Part shown: positions 34,160 to 44,268 of the stretch, piece by piece
Layout: the number at the start of each line of letters is the position of its first letter
Numbering within the stretch: the stretch's first letter is position 1
NCBI RefSeq assembly: GCF_041197575.1
Contig: NZ_JBDKXB010000006.1
Coordinates: 98,564 to 162,563 of the forward strand
Reading direction: 5' to 3'
Source: Thioalkalicoccus limnaeus
Lineage (GTDB): Bacteria > Pseudomonadota > Gammaproteobacteria > Chromatiales > Chromatiaceae
DNA length: 64,000 bases
Made by a program: the position numbers and the translations under genes
The notes under the pieces: model-generated
The model's input: the letters and a program-made list of their open reading frames with translations, nothing else
Told to the model about the DNA's origin: nothing
The model's database searches: none

Positions 34160-34343
34160 TGCCAGCCTCCCGTCGTTACGGAACACGATCGGAATCTTGA
34201 TTCGCCATCGGGCCAGATCCATCTTGCCGGTATCATGGCTCGGCGCCAGGTTCGCCCGAGACCGCGTCGATGAGCTCACGAGCCGACACTGTTTCGGCCG
34301 CTCGTCTAAGCTAACAGTGTCGATCACGCAGAGGGTAGCACTG

Positions 34344-35741
34344 ATGAGACGCCCGCCGGTGGCTTGGTTGATGGCTGCGGTCCTGTTGTTATCCGGATGG
34401 TTGTGGGCGGCGACCGACACACCCGGACGGGCATTGGTCGCCCATGTCGATGGAGCGATCGGTCCGGCAACCGAAGCCTTCGTCGCCGACGCGATCGCCA
34501 AGGCCGAGGACCAGGGAGCACGCGTGCTGATCCTGCGGATCGATACGCCCGGAGGGCTCGATAGCGCCATGCGCTCGATCATCAAGTCGATCCATGCCTC
34601 ATCGGTGCCGGTCGTCGGCTATGTCGCGCCAAGCGGGGCGCGCGCGGCGAGCGCCGGGACCTACATCCTTTACGCCACCCACGTCGCGGCAATGGCACCC
34701 GGCACCACACTCGGCGCCGCAACCCCTGTCCAGATGGGCGGCATGCCGGGTGGCGGCGAGCGCGACCGGGGCCGATCCCCCGCGGCCGACGGCGATGAGG
34801 CCGACGACAATGGCGACGCCGAACCTGCTCCGGTCGACGGCGACGCGATGACCAAGAAGCTCGTCAATGATGCCGTGGCCTATATCCGCGGCCTGGCGAA
34901 GATGCACGGGCGCAATGCCGACTGGGCCGAGAAGGCGGTCCGCGAGGGCGCCAGTCTGCCTGCCGAGGAGGCGGTCGCCATCGGGGTCGTCGATCTGGTG
35001 GTGCGGGATATCGATCAACTACTTCAGGCGATCGACGGCCGAACCGTACAGCTTCAGGGCGAGGATCATGTGCTCGACACCGCCGATCTGGTGTTGACCG
35101 AGCTCGAACCCGACTGGCGGTTAAAGCTGCTCGCCATCATCAGCAACCCGAATGTCGCCTACATCCTGATGTTGATCGGCATCTACGGGCTGATCTACGA
35201 GTTTTCGAACCCCGGCGCGATCTTTCCGGGCACCGTGGGCGCCGTCAGTCTGGTGTTGGCCCTTTACTCGTTCCAACTGCTACCCGTCAATTACGCTGGC
35301 CTCGCACTGATCCTGCTGGGTCTCGCCTTGATGGTCGCCGAGGCGTTCGCGCCGAGTTTCGGCGCCCTCGGCGTCGGGGGCGTGGCCGCCTTCATCGTCG
35401 GCTCGCTGATCCTGATCGACACCGATGTGCCGGGATTCGGTCTGTCGATCCCGCTGGTCCTGGCCTTCGCGGCCACGTCGGCACTGCTCTTGTTCTTCAT
35501 CGTCACGATGGCGGTCCGCTCGTACCGCAAGCCGATCGTCAGCGGGGCCGAGGAACTCGTCGGCGCACGCGGTCTGGCCACGCACGCCTTCACCGAGGAC
35601 GGCACCGTGCACCTCCACGGCGAGGACTGGGCCGCCCGCAGCAGCCGGCCCATCGACGCCGGCCAATCGGTGCGAGTTACCGGGCGAGATGGCCTGGTCC
35701 TGCTGGTTGAACCTGATATCCAACTCGACAAGGAGCCGTGA
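34344..35741 (+). CDS. NfeD-type membrane serine protease
   Basis: A 465-residue protein with a signal peptide (WLMAAVLLLSGWLWAA), a ClpP-like protease domain, four or five membrane segments and a C-terminal OB-like NfeD domain. RIDTPGGLDSAMRSIIKSI, VAPSGARAASAGTYIL (catalytic Ser region) and the Lys-containing AMTKKLVNDAVAYIRGLA form the active site of the 1510-type protease known to cut stomatin-like partners. An acidic low-complexity insert (about residues 135-170) interrupts the protease part. GAGGG nine bases upstream supports the ATG. Its stop is directly followed by the slipin gene, the classic partner pair. Confidence 0.9.
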   Translation: MRRPPVAWLMAAVLLLSGWLWAATDTPGRALVAHVDGAIGPATEAFVADAIAKAEDQGARVLILRIDTPGGLDSAMRSIIKSIHASSVPVVGYVAPSGARAASAGTYILYATHVAAMAPGTTLGAATPVQMGGMPGGGERDRGRSPAADGDEADDNGDAEPAPVDGDAMTKKLVNDAVAYIRGLAKMHGRNADWAEKAVREGASLPAEEAVAIGVVDLVVRDIDQLLQAIDGRTVQLQGEDHVLDTADLVLTELEPDWRLKLLAIISNPNVAYILMLIGIYGLIYEFSNPGAIFPGTVGAVSLVLALYSFQLLPVNYAGLALILLGLALMVAEAFAPSFGALGVGGVAAFIVGSLILIDTDVPGFGLSIPLVLAFAATSALLLFFIVTMAVRSYRKPIVSGAEELVGARGLATHAFTEDGTVHLHGEDWAARSSRPIDAGQSVRVTGRDGLVLLVEPDIQLDKEP

Positions 35742-35743
35742 AC

Positions 35744-36520
35744 ATGCCATTCGAGGTCATTGCCTTTCTCGTAACCCTGGTCGTCGTCTTTTTCGTATCG
35801 GCGATCAAGATCCTTCGCGAGTATGAACGGGGCGTCATCTTCACGCTGGGGCGCTTCACCAGCGTCAAAGGACCCGGCCTGATCATCGTGATCCCGGGGA
35901 TCCAGCAGATGGTCAAGGTCGATCTGCGCGTGCTCGTGATGGATGTGCCGAGCCAGGACGTCATCTCGCGGGACAACGTCTCGGTCAAGGTCAACGCCGT
36001 CGTCTATTTCCGCGTGATCGATCCCGAGCGGGCGATCATCCAGGTCGAAGACTTCTTGTCGGCGACGAGCCAACTCGCGCAAACGACGCTGCGTTCCGTG
36101 CTGGGTCAGCACGAGCTCGACGAAATGCTGGCCGAGCGTGACAAACTCAACGCCGATGTCCGCAAGATCCTCGACAGCCAGACGGATGCTTGGGGGATCA
36201 AGGTGTCGAACGTCGAGATCAAGCATGTGGATCTCGATGAGAGCATGATCCGCGCCATTGCCCGCCAGGCCGAGGCCGAGCGGTCGCGGCGCGCCAAGAT
36301 CATCCATGCCGAGGGCGAGGAACAGGCCGCGGAAAAACTGATGCAGGCCGCCCGAATTCTCGCCGCGGAACCGCAAGCGATGCAGCTGCGGTTCCTCGAA
36401 ACCTTGACCGCGGTCGCCGGAGACAAGACATCCACGATCGTCTTCCCAGTACCGATCGATCTGGTCCAGCCCTTGCTCCAAAGGACACCGCAGGCCGTCA
36501 CGATCGACAAGCGCGAATGA
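35744..36520 (+). CDS. Slipin/stomatin-like SPFH protein
   Basis: A 258-residue SPFH-domain protein with one N-terminal membrane segment (VIAFLVTLVVVFFVSAI), then ILREYERGVIFTLGRF, GPGLIIVIPGIQQMVKVDLR, MDVPSQDVISRDNVSVKVNAVV and a charged coiled segment (RQAEAERSRRAKIIHAEGE). The start at 35744 is preferred because AGGAG lies eight bases upstream; a GTG at 35738 overlapping the nfeD stop is the alternative. Slipins form membrane oligomers and are substrates or partners of the NfeD protease encoded just upstream. Confidence 0.93.
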   Translation: MPFEVIAFLVTLVVVFFVSAIKILREYERGVIFTLGRFTSVKGPGLIIVIPGIQQMVKVDLRVLVMDVPSQDVISRDNVSVKVNAVVYFRVIDPERAIIQVEDFLSATSQLAQTTLRSVLGQHELDEMLAERDKLNADVRKILDSQTDAWGIKVSNVEIKHVDLDESMIRAIARQAEAERSRRAKIIHAEGEEQAAEKLMQAARILAAEPQAMQLRFLETLTAVAGDKTSTIVFPVPIDLVQPLLQRTPQAVTIDKRE

Positions 36521-36912
36521 TCGCATGGATCGGCGCCGAGTCGGGTCGCGAGACATCGGTTCGGCGCCGACTTCGATACCCTGCAATCCGCCCTCGTTCC
36601 GCGTTATTTTTTTGCATCCGACGGGAACTCGTGCGAAGATCGAGTCCCAGGCAGCCCTACTCGCCGGACATCGACCCGAAAACCCATCCCGCAAGCCCCC
36701 TTTCGCCAAATCAACCATTCAGATGCCCAGGTTCCAAGCGAGCGACCCTCGCCGAACGCGGTACTGTGCATGCTGGGTCGCTAGGGCGCGGGGATTGCGG
36801 ATATCGTGGGTGGATCGGGCCTTTACGTTACCGAGCCAGGGGGTTGGTCGAGGATGTGGTTGGATTCAAAGTCATGCCAAGTTTGCTTGGCGCGTTAAGG
36901 CAAGAGGTCGAT
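36521..36912 (+). other. Long upstream region of the cold-shock gene
   Basis: About 390 bases with no supported gene. A run of seven T near 36606 may end the slipin transcript, though I see no clean hairpin before it. The right half should hold the cold-shock promoter and its 5' untranslated leader, which in this family is often long and folds to sense temperature. An in-frame upstream ATG at 36874 would add 13 residues but lacks a ribosome site. Confidence 0.4.
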
Positions 36913-37125
36913 ATGTCAGGTCAGTTGGTCACCGGTACCGTCAAATGGTTCAACGACGAGAAGGGATTCGGTTTCATCGAACGCGAAGGCGGTAAAGACG
37001 TCTTCGTCCATCACAGCGCGATCAACGGTACGGGTCGCAAGAGCTTGGTTGAAGGCCAGAAGGTCACGATGGTCGTTACCCAGGGACCAAAGGGACCGCA
37101 AGCGGAGAATGTAACGCCGGCGTGA
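36913..37125 (+). CDS. Cold-shock domain protein (CspA family)
   Basis: A 70-residue single cold-shock domain, MSGQLVTGTVKWFNDEKGF. RNP1 is KGFGFIE (17-23) and RNP2 is DVFVHH (29-34), followed by ALNG-type INGTGRKSLVEGQKV and the usual GPKGPQAENV end. It binds single-stranded RNA or DNA and melts mRNA structures. AGAGG precedes the ATG. Whether it is cold-induced or constitutive cannot be told from the protein. Confidence 0.95.
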   Translation: MSGQLVTGTVKWFNDEKGFGFIEREGGKDVFVHHSAINGTGRKSLVEGQKVTMVVTQGPKGPQAENVTPA

Positions 37126-37297
37126 TCCGTTCTGACCGGCCCTAGGATTCTGGGGCGTTACGGCGGGGGTTATCGCAACCCTCGCGTGCTACCCGTGGCC
37201 ACGCCTGTGTCGAACGATTCGATCGAACACGGGACGAGACGCGGTGTGGCTCCATGTCAGGATCCCGGCCCTCCGAGCCGGGCTCCTTGTCTCGTGG

Positions 37298-39637
37298 TCA
37301 CGCCGCGTCGGCCGGGCCTTGTCCATCGAGGGCAGGCGCCCCCCTACTCGGCTCGACCAGCACTCGTGCCGGAACCTCCTCCCGATCACCTTGCCCGGCG
37401 GCAACGTGGTCATCACCGCGCCCGGGCTCGACTTGGTCGGCTGCGAGGCTCTCGTGCCGCAGCAAAAGCCCTCCGAGCGGCGGCAATTGCAGACTTATCG
37501 AGAAAGGCCGATCCATCCATGGGATCGCCTCCGCCATGATCCCACCTTGGTTGCCCATATTGGTTCCGCCATAGCATTCGGCGTCTGAACTGATGGCCTC
37601 CCGATAGAAGCCCGGCAACGGCACGCCAATCCGGTAGTCGCCGCGCGGCACGGGCGTGAAATTGAGTACCGCAACGACCAGGCCCTCGCCTGCTTGGCCC
37701 TTGCGCAAGTAACTGAGAACCGACTGCGAGCTGTCGTGGCAGTCGATCCATTCGAATCCCGAATGATCGAAATCCAGCTCGTGCAACGCAGGACAGACCG
37801 AGTACAGCTGGTTCAAGTCCGCCACGAGACGACGCAACCCCTGGTGTTGAGGTCGATCGAGCAGCTCCCAATCCATTTGCGCGGCGGCGTTCCACTCGCG
37901 CCCGTGCCCGAACTCGCACCCCATGAACAGCAGCTTCTTGCCGGGGTAGGAAAACATATAGGTGTAAAGCAGGCGCAATGATGCGAATCGCTGCCAGGCA
38001 TCGCCGGGCATCTTATCGAGCATCGACCGCTTGCCGTGGACGACCTCGTCGTGCGAGAAAGGCAGGACGAAGTTTTCGGTAAACGCATAGAGCAAACCGA
38101 AGGTCAATCGGTCATGATGATAGTGCCGATAGATCGGATCTCGCGCCATATAGGTCAAGGTGTCGTGCATCCAGCCCATATTCCATTTCATGCTGAAGCC
38201 CAACCCCCCGAGATACGTCGGCCGGGACACGGCTGGCCAGGACGTCGACTCCTCGGCAATGATCAAGGTCCCGGGATGCTGTTGATGCGTCACCTCATTC
38301 AGCTGCCGGAGAAAGGCCACCGCATCCAGGTTCTCGTTACCTCCGTACTGGTTCGGGATCCAGTCGCCCGGCTCGCGCGAATAATCCAGGTAGAGCATCG
38401 AGGCGACGGCGTCGACACGCAAACCGTCCAGGTGGAACTCTTCCAGCCAATACAGGGCACTCGATAGCAGGAAATTCTTGACCTCGTTGCGGCCGAAATT
38501 GAAGATCAGCGTACCCCAATCCCGGTGTTCGCCTTGCCGTGGATCGGCATGCTCATAGAGTGACGTGCCATCGAAGCGGGCTAGCGCATAGGCATCCTTT
38601 GGAAAATGGGCCGGCACCCAATCCAGCAAAACGCCAATACCCCGGGCGTGAAAGTAATCGACGAAGTATCGGAAATCATCCGGAGATCCAAAACGGCTGG
38701 TCGGTGCGAAATAGCCGGTGGTCTGATATCCCCAGGAACCGTCGAATGGATGCTCGGTGATCGGCAAGAGCTCGATATGAGTGAAACCCATCTCCACCAC
38801 ATAATCGGCAAGACGCGCGGCCAACTCGCGGTAATTGAGGAAACTTCCCTCGCTATCGCGTAGCCAGGAGCCGAGGTGCACTTCGTAGACGGAGAACGGG
38901 CGATGCTGCCAATCCGCCGACGCGCGTTGCGCCATCCATTCTTGATCCTGCCACTGATGACCAGACGGACCGCAGATGATGCTAGCTGTGTTCGGCCGAA
39001 GCTGATAGGCCTGTGCATAGGGATCGGTCTTGACATGGATGTTCCCATGGCCATCGCGAATCTCGAATTTGTAATAGCCGCCGACCGGCGCCTCGGGTAT
39101 GAAAAGCTCCCAGACGCCGGAACCACCGCGAACCCGCATCGGATGGGTGCGGCCGTCCCACGCATTGAAATCGCCGACGACGCTGACGCGGGCCGCGTTC
39201 GGCGCCCACACGGCAAACAAGGTGCCGGCGATGCCATCGGTCTGATGCGGATGGGCACCGAGAAACCGATACGCATGCCAATGACGCCCCTCGCCGAAAA
39301 GGTGCAGATCGAAATCGCCCAACTGCGGCGGAAAGCAATAGGGATCGTGATGATGATGAACAAATCCGCTCGCATCGTACCAATGCAGCCGGTAGCGCTC
39401 CGGCACCAGATCGGCCGCCCCCTCCCATGAGAAAAGCCCCGTGCCGCCGATCCGCTCGAGCTCGACGCCGCTCTCGATGATACGGACCCGTTCGGCTCGT
39501 GGCAGGAAGGCCAGGATTCTCGCCTGGTTTCCAACACGGTGACGACCGAGTATCTCGAAGGCATCATGATGACGGGCCTCGATCAAGCGCTGGTACGCGT
39601 CGGGGATCGGCGACGAGGTGGCGTTCGGGTTCGACAT
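37298..39637 (-). CDS. glgB: 1,4-alpha-glucan branching enzyme GlgB
   Basis: A 779-residue GH13 enzyme that makes alpha-1,6 branches in glycogen. An N-terminal CBM48 region (AVWAPNAARVSVVGDFNAWDG) precedes the barrel, with DGLRVDAVASMLY (nucleophile Asp), IIAEESTSWP (acid Glu) and FSHDEVVHGKRS. GCEFGHGREWNA and LPPLGGLLLRHE mark the normal end. About 45 further residues of compositionally odd sequence (ADQVEPGRGDDHVAAGQ...) follow, suggesting read-through of an older stop. E. coli GlgB has 728 residues. The start ATG at 39637 is the MSNPNATSS form. It is divergent from glgC. Confidence 0.95.
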   Translation of the reverse strand: MSNPNATSSPIPDAYQRLIEARHHDAFEILGRHRVGNQARILAFLPRAERVRIIESGVELERIGGTGLFSWEGAADLVPERYRLHWYDASGFVHHHHDPYCFPPQLGDFDLHLFGEGRHWHAYRFLGAHPHQTDGIAGTLFAVWAPNAARVSVVGDFNAWDGRTHPMRVRGGSGVWELFIPEAPVGGYYKFEIRDGHGNIHVKTDPYAQAYQLRPNTASIICGPSGHQWQDQEWMAQRASADWQHRPFSVYEVHLGSWLRDSEGSFLNYRELAARLADYVVEMGFTHIELLPITEHPFDGSWGYQTTGYFAPTSRFGSPDDFRYFVDYFHARGIGVLLDWVPAHFPKDAYALARFDGTSLYEHADPRQGEHRDWGTLIFNFGRNEVKNFLLSSALYWLEEFHLDGLRVDAVASMLYLDYSREPGDWIPNQYGGNENLDAVAFLRQLNEVTHQQHPGTLIIAEESTSWPAVSRPTYLGGLGFSMKWNMGWMHDTLTYMARDPIYRHYHHDRLTFGLLYAFTENFVLPFSHDEVVHGKRSMLDKMPGDAWQRFASLRLLYTYMFSYPGKKLLFMGCEFGHGREWNAAAQMDWELLDRPQHQGLRRLVADLNQLYSVCPALHELDFDHSGFEWIDCHDSSQSVLSYLRKGQAGEGLVVAVLNFTPVPRGDYRIGVPLPGFYREAISSDAECYGGTNMGNQGGIMAEAIPWMDRPFSISLQLPPLGGLLLRHESLAADQVEPGRGDDHVAAGQGDREEVPARVLVEPSRGAPALDGQGPADAA

Positions 39638-39885
39638 GGCTACGGATTCCTGTGTGCGTCGGATCAGAGTAACTGGCTGAGAGACGAGCCTTAAATAGCT
39701 GTTTTCGTACCTTGCTCGGGCGCTTCGAGACGGCCGTCTCCTCGGGGCAGCGCGGCGATCGCGCCGCGGCCGCATTCGACGAAACCGCGCCCCGTAAACG
39801 GCCAACATGGTACCATGCGACCGTCTACGCGACGTCTCGGCCTATGACAGGGGTCATCCGCCACAGCGGAGGAGGTTATTCGGTT

Positions 39886-41169
39886 ATGCCCGATCCGAAA
39901 TCGTTCTACCAACATCGCCTGGTGAACAATACGCTGGCACTGATTCTGGCGGGAGGCCGCGGATCCCGCCTGATGCACCTGACGAGTTGGCGTGCCAAGC
40001 CAGCGGTGCACTTCGGTGGAAAATTCCGCATCATCGACTTTCCTCTCTCCAATTGCATGAACTCCGGGATTCGCAAGATCGGTGTGCTGACCCAGTACAA
40101 GGCGCACTCGCTTATTCTGCATATCCAAAAAGGCTGGGGATTTTTGCGCGGCGAATTCGGCGAGTTCATCGAACTATGGCCCGCGCAACAGCGTATCGAG
40201 CGTAATCGCGATGCTGCCTGGTACGCGGGCACGGCGGACGCCGTCTATCAAAATGTCGATATCATCCGAAACCACAAGCCCGAATACGTACTGATCCTCG
40301 CCGGCGATCATGTCTACAAGATGGATTACGGGACCATGATCGCCCATCATGTCGAGTCGGCTGCGGACGTGACCATTGCTTGTATCGAGGTCGAGCGCGA
40401 GCGTGCCCGAGAGTTTGGCATCGTGGCTGTCGATGACAACGGCCGGATCACCGATTTTCACGAGAAGCCGAGCGATCCCCGCACGATTCCAGGTCGGCCG
40501 GATACCTGCTTGGCGTCGATGGGGATTTACATCTTCAACTGTGACTTTCTCTTCGAACAGTTATTCAAAGACGCCGACACGCCCAGATCCAGTCACGACT
40601 TCGGCAAGAACATCATACCGAGCATCATCGCCTCTGGGTACCGGGTGCACGCCTTCCCCTTCATCGATCCCACCAGTGGAGTTCAGGCGTATTGGCGCGA
40701 CGTCGGCACCGTCGACGCCTTTTGGGAAGCCAATCTGGAACTGATCGGCGTCACCCCGCCCTTGAATCTGTACGATCAGACCTGGTCGATCTGGACCTAT
40801 CAGGTGCAATTGCCGCCAGCGAAGTTCGTGTTCGACGATGAAGATCGCCGAGGAATGGCCGTCGATTCCATGGTGTCTGGCGGCTGCATCATTTCCGGAG
40901 CGGTCGTGCGTCATTCTCTGCTGTTCTCGAGCGTCCGAGTCAACTCTTATTCCTATGTGCAGGATTCAGTCATCCTGCCAGATGTCGAGATCGGCCGTAA
41001 CTGCGAGATCCGCAACGCGGTCATCGATCGGTTCTGCCAGATCGATGAGGGGATGCAGATCGGCGTGGATCCGGTCGCCGACCGCGAGCGGGGATTCCAT
41101 GTGACGGCCGGCGGGGTGACCCTCGTGACGCCCGACATGCTCGGCCAGCAGATCAATTTCCACCGCTGA
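39886..41169 (+). CDS. glgC: Glucose-1-phosphate adenylyltransferase GlgC
   Basis: A 427-residue ADP-glucose pyrophosphorylase, the committed step of glycogen synthesis. ALILAGGRGSRLMHLTSWRAKPAV is the nucleotide-binding start, WYAGTADAVYQN, YVLILAGDHVYKMDYG and FHEKPSDP are catalytic-site motifs, and the C-terminal left-handed beta-helix (SGGCIISGAVVRHSLLFSSV...) is complete. The ATG at 39886 has GGAGGAGG nine bases upstream. Upstream in-frame sequence (from 39712) looks non-coding and overlaps the glgB promoter side. glgA is not in the window. Confidence 0.96.
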   Translation: MPDPKSFYQHRLVNNTLALILAGGRGSRLMHLTSWRAKPAVHFGGKFRIIDFPLSNCMNSGIRKIGVLTQYKAHSLILHIQKGWGFLRGEFGEFIELWPAQQRIERNRDAAWYAGTADAVYQNVDIIRNHKPEYVLILAGDHVYKMDYGTMIAHHVESAADVTIACIEVERERAREFGIVAVDDNGRITDFHEKPSDPRTIPGRPDTCLASMGIYIFNCDFLFEQLFKDADTPRSSHDFGKNIIPSIIASGYRVHAFPFIDPTSGVQAYWRDVGTVDAFWEANLELIGVTPPLNLYDQTWSIWTYQVQLPPAKFVFDDEDRRGMAVDSMVSGGCIISGAVVRHSLLFSSVRVNSYSYVQDSVILPDVEIGRNCEIRNAVIDRFCQIDEGMQIGVDPVADRERGFHVTAGGVTLVTPDMLGQQINFHR

Positions 41170-41173
41170 TCGG

Positions 41174-41191
41174 GGCCGGACCTTTCCGGCC
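41174..41191 (+). terminator. Possible hairpin after glgC
   Basis: GGCCGGA, loop CCTT, TCCGGCC: a perfect 7-bp stem starting five bases after the glgC stop. No T-run follows, so if it ends transcription it probably needs Rho or acts only as a 3' stabiliser. Confidence 0.4.
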
Positions 41192-41425
41192 GCCGCCATG
41201 AGATCGATGGTCGTACAAGCCCTTGCATGGTCTCGTCGCGGCGCGCGGTGAAGCTTCACGGCAGACGGCGGCGAAGCCCCTCGCGCTCGCGATCGCACGG
41301 CCGCCATGCGAAGACCCCCGGAAAAATCAAGAAACCAAGCAAAAGAAACGCGCCGGCGCTCTGGTCAGTGACACCAGGCTCGCGTCGGCGACCAGCTCAC
41401 GCCAAACAACGGAAAGTCGGCTTCG

Positions 41426-42922
41426 ATGCTCGTAGAAGACACCCCTCCATCGGTCGGACAGGATCATCGGCGTGCCGGGATCCTGCTTCATCTTACCTCT
41501 TTGCCCGGCACTGGCCCGTGCGGTGACCTCGGGCCGGGTGCCCATCACTTTCTCGACTTCTTGACCGACTGCGGCGTCACCGTGTGGCAGATGCTGCCGG
41601 TCGGGCCGACCCAAACCGATTATTCGCCCTATCAGAGCAGCTCTGTCCATGCCGGCAACCCGCGTCTGATCGGGCTCGAGCCCTTGGTCCAGCGGGGGTG
41701 GCTCGTTCCGGACGAGTGGGAGGCGGCCAAGACCAGCGATGCAGGCAAGGCAAACGCCTTGCGCACGGCCCATCGACGCTTTCGCCAGCAGGCCAGCCCC
41801 GAGGCGACGGATGCGTTCGCACGCTTCGCCGAGCAACACGACTATTGGCTCGCCGACTACGCGCTCTATCGAGCGTTGCGCGAGGAAGCCGGCCAACCTT
41901 GGTGGCGCTGGCCCGAGCCGCTGCGCGACCGCGATGACCGAGTCCTCGCGCAGGCTCGACGACGCCTCGCCAATGACCTCGACTACATCGCTTTCGAGCA
42001 ATATCTGTTCTTCGATCAATGGCAGCACCTGCGCGATCACGCCGATACCCGCGGCATCCGCTTGTTCGGTGACATGCCGATCTTCGTCGCGCACGATAGC
42101 GCGGAGGTTTGGGCCCGGCCACGGGATTTCGACTTGCATCCGGACGGCAGTTTGCGCGTCGTTGCCGGAGTCCCACCCGACTACTTCTCGGCGACCGGCC
42201 AGCGCTGGGGCAATCCCTTGTATCGCTGGGACGCGATGATCGCCGACGGGTTTCAGTTCTGGATCGACCGGATCCGCACGCAATTTCAATTGTTTCACCT
42301 GGTACGCATCGATCATTTTCGAGGCCTGGAGTCTTACTGGGAGATTCCGGCGGACGAGGAATTCGCGATACATGGCCGGTGGGTCAAGGCATCGGGGGCG
42401 GCCCTGTTCGAGCGCTTGAACCAATACTTCGGCGAGATCCCGTTGATCGCCGAGGACCTAGGCCTGATCACCGAGGAGGTGGAGACCTTGCGCCGGCGGT
42501 TCCGCCTTCCGGGGATGAAGGTGTTGCAGTTTGCCTTTTCCGGCGGGGCCGCCAATCCGTACCTCCCCTTCCACCACGACCGCGACTCCGTCGTCTACAC
42601 CGGCACACACGACAACGATACGACCCTTGGCTGGTATCGGTCGCTCGACCGGGCAGAACGCGACTACGTCGACGAATACCTCGGTCACCCCCGTGAACCC
42701 ATGCCCTGGCCGCTGGTTCGCTGTGCGCTGGCTTCGCGCTCCCATCTCGCGGTCGTGCCGATGCAGGACATCCTGGGTTTGGACTCTACCCATCGCATGA
42801 ATACCCCGGGAACCTGCCATCCGACGAACTGGCAATGGCGATTCGATTGGACCGATATCCCGCCCGATCTCCCGACCCGAGTCCTCCGCCTCGTCGACCT
42901 CTATGGCCGCCGGGTTGGCTAA
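41426..42922 (+). CDS. malQ: 4-alpha-glucanotransferase MalQ (amylomaltase)
   Basis: A 498-residue GH77 disproportionating enzyme that rearranges maltodextrins and frees glucose. RAGILLHLTSLPGTGPCGDLG opens the barrel; GVTVWQMLPVGPTQTDYSPYQ, VRIDHFRGLESYWEIP (nucleophile Asp), LIAEDLGLIT (acid Glu) and YTGTHDNDTTLGWY follow in order. It matches the compact bacterial and plant form rather than the longer E. coli MalQ. GGAAAG lies nine bases before the ATG. It is in the glycogen region, downstream of glgC by 256 bp. Confidence 0.95.
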   Translation: MLVEDTPPSVGQDHRRAGILLHLTSLPGTGPCGDLGPGAHHFLDFLTDCGVTVWQMLPVGPTQTDYSPYQSSSVHAGNPRLIGLEPLVQRGWLVPDEWEAAKTSDAGKANALRTAHRRFRQQASPEATDAFARFAEQHDYWLADYALYRALREEAGQPWWRWPEPLRDRDDRVLAQARRRLANDLDYIAFEQYLFFDQWQHLRDHADTRGIRLFGDMPIFVAHDSAEVWARPRDFDLHPDGSLRVVAGVPPDYFSATGQRWGNPLYRWDAMIADGFQFWIDRIRTQFQLFHLVRIDHFRGLESYWEIPADEEFAIHGRWVKASGAALFERLNQYFGEIPLIAEDLGLITEEVETLRRRFRLPGMKVLQFAFSGGAANPYLPFHHDRDSVVYTGTHDNDTTLGWYRSLDRAERDYVDEYLGHPREPMPWPLVRCALASRSHLAVVPMQDILGLDSTHRMNTPGTCHPTNWQWRFDWTDIPPDLPTRVLRLVDLYGRRVG

Positions 42923-43133
42923 CGACAGCCACCCCAGGACAGACGCCGCGGAATCCGGTATGGTTGGCTCTGCGATGGCCACGGATCGGAGCGACCGACC
43001 AGACACGGGGCCTGCCGCGTCGCACCAACGAATTGGACGCGACACGCGGAGCTCCGTTTGGGCAACCAGGGCGCTGTCAGGCCCGGATGTGGCTGGTCAC
43101 CGTAGAGCCTTCTAACAATACGAACGGGAAACG

Positions 43134-43916
43134 ATGACGATGGGGTTTCTTCAAGACAAGCGAGTACTCATTACTGGCGTTGCGAGCAACAGGTCCATTG
43201 CTGCCGGGATCGCGACGGCCATGCATGCCCAAGGCGCGGAGTTGGCCTTCACCTACCAGAACGACAAGCTCAAGTCACGAGTGACCGAGCTCGCGTCCCA
43301 GTGCGGATCGGATCTGGTACTCCCGCTCGATGTGGCAAGCGATGCCGACATCGAAAGCCTTTTCGACGTCCTGGGCCGCACCTGGGACGGGCTCGATGTG
43401 ATCGTTCACAGCATCGGCTTTGCGCCGCGCGAACAGCTCGACGGCGACTACATCGATGCCGTTACGCGCGAGGGCTTCGCGATCGCGCACGACATCAGCT
43501 CGTACAGCTTCGCGGCACTGGCCAAGGCCGGACGGGACATGATGAGCGGACGCAACGGCGCGCTGCTGACGCTCAGCTATCTCGGCGCGGTGCGTGCCGT
43601 CCCGCACTACAACGTGATGGGTCTCGCCAAGGCGAGCCTGGAAGCCAATGTCCGTTATCTGGCTGCTTCGCTCGGCCCGACTGGCACAAGGGTCAACGCC
43701 ATCTCCGCGGGCCCCATCCGCACCCTGGCGGCATCCGGCATTGCCGATTTCCGCTCGATGCTCAAGCAGGCCGAGGAACGCACGCCGCTGCGCCGCAATG
43801 TCACGATCGACGAGGTCGGTCAGGCCGCCGCCTTCCTGTGTTCCGACCTGGCCTCGGGGATCACGGGTGATGTCCTGTACGTCGACGCGGGCTATCACAT
43901 CCTCGGCCTGGCCTGA
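43134..43916 (+). CDS. fabI: Enoyl-ACP reductase FabI
   Basis: A 260-residue short-chain dehydrogenase that performs the last step of each fatty-acid elongation cycle using NADH. GFLQDKRVLITGVASNRSIA is the FabI-type cofactor loop. The catalytic pair is Y159 and K166 in VPHYNVMGLAKAS, preceded by LTLSYLGAVRAVP. The start may be the ATG at 43140 (MGFLQDK), which has GGGAAA seven bases upstream and matches the family N-terminus better than the ATG at 43134. It has no functional link to the glycogen genes around it. Confidence 0.95.
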   Translation: MTMGFLQDKRVLITGVASNRSIAAGIATAMHAQGAELAFTYQNDKLKSRVTELASQCGSDLVLPLDVASDADIESLFDVLGRTWDGLDVIVHSIGFAPREQLDGDYIDAVTREGFAIAHDISSYSFAALAKAGRDMMSGRNGALLTLSYLGAVRAVPHYNVMGLAKASLEANVRYLAASLGPTGTRVNAISAGPIRTLAASGIADFRSMLKQAEERTPLRRNVTIDEVGQAAAFLCSDLASGITGDVLYVDAGYHILGLA

Positions 43917-44268
43917 CCCGCAGACCCCGACACGACCAGCGCCGGCGCATCGCCTCTCTTGCGCACGGCGCTGATCGTGTCCGGCGACGGTGAGTGACCA
44001 CCAAACGGGAAACAACCTGTCGCGACGCTCCGCGTCGATGATCACGGCCGGACGATCGCTGTTGTCGCGGCTCGTTCACTCGACCGGCCAACCAAATCTC
44101 CAATGAGCCATGGCCCTTCAAGGACTCGAGGGCTCGTGACACCCGCTCGGCGGTGTCGCGCTTGCCCCGTGGCGATGTCAAGAGCTCTGGGCCGTCTGCG
44201 AGCGTGCGAACGAAGCCCTGTGGTCGCGCGAGGCCGGGGCATCCTGCACGCCTCATCTCGCATGAGTT
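43917..44268. other. Intergenic stretch between convergent fabI and aldolase genes
   Basis: About 350 bases with no supported gene. Both flanking genes end here, so terminators are expected, but I see no hairpin with a T-run. The open frames present lack ribosome sites and protein-like sequence. Confidence 0.4.

Noticed and set aside
36525..36995. A 156-codon open frame upstream of and overlapping the cold-shock gene
   Set aside because: It is out of frame with the clear cold-shock domain, is Arg-rich and lacks a ribosome site. This region is better read as promoter and leader.
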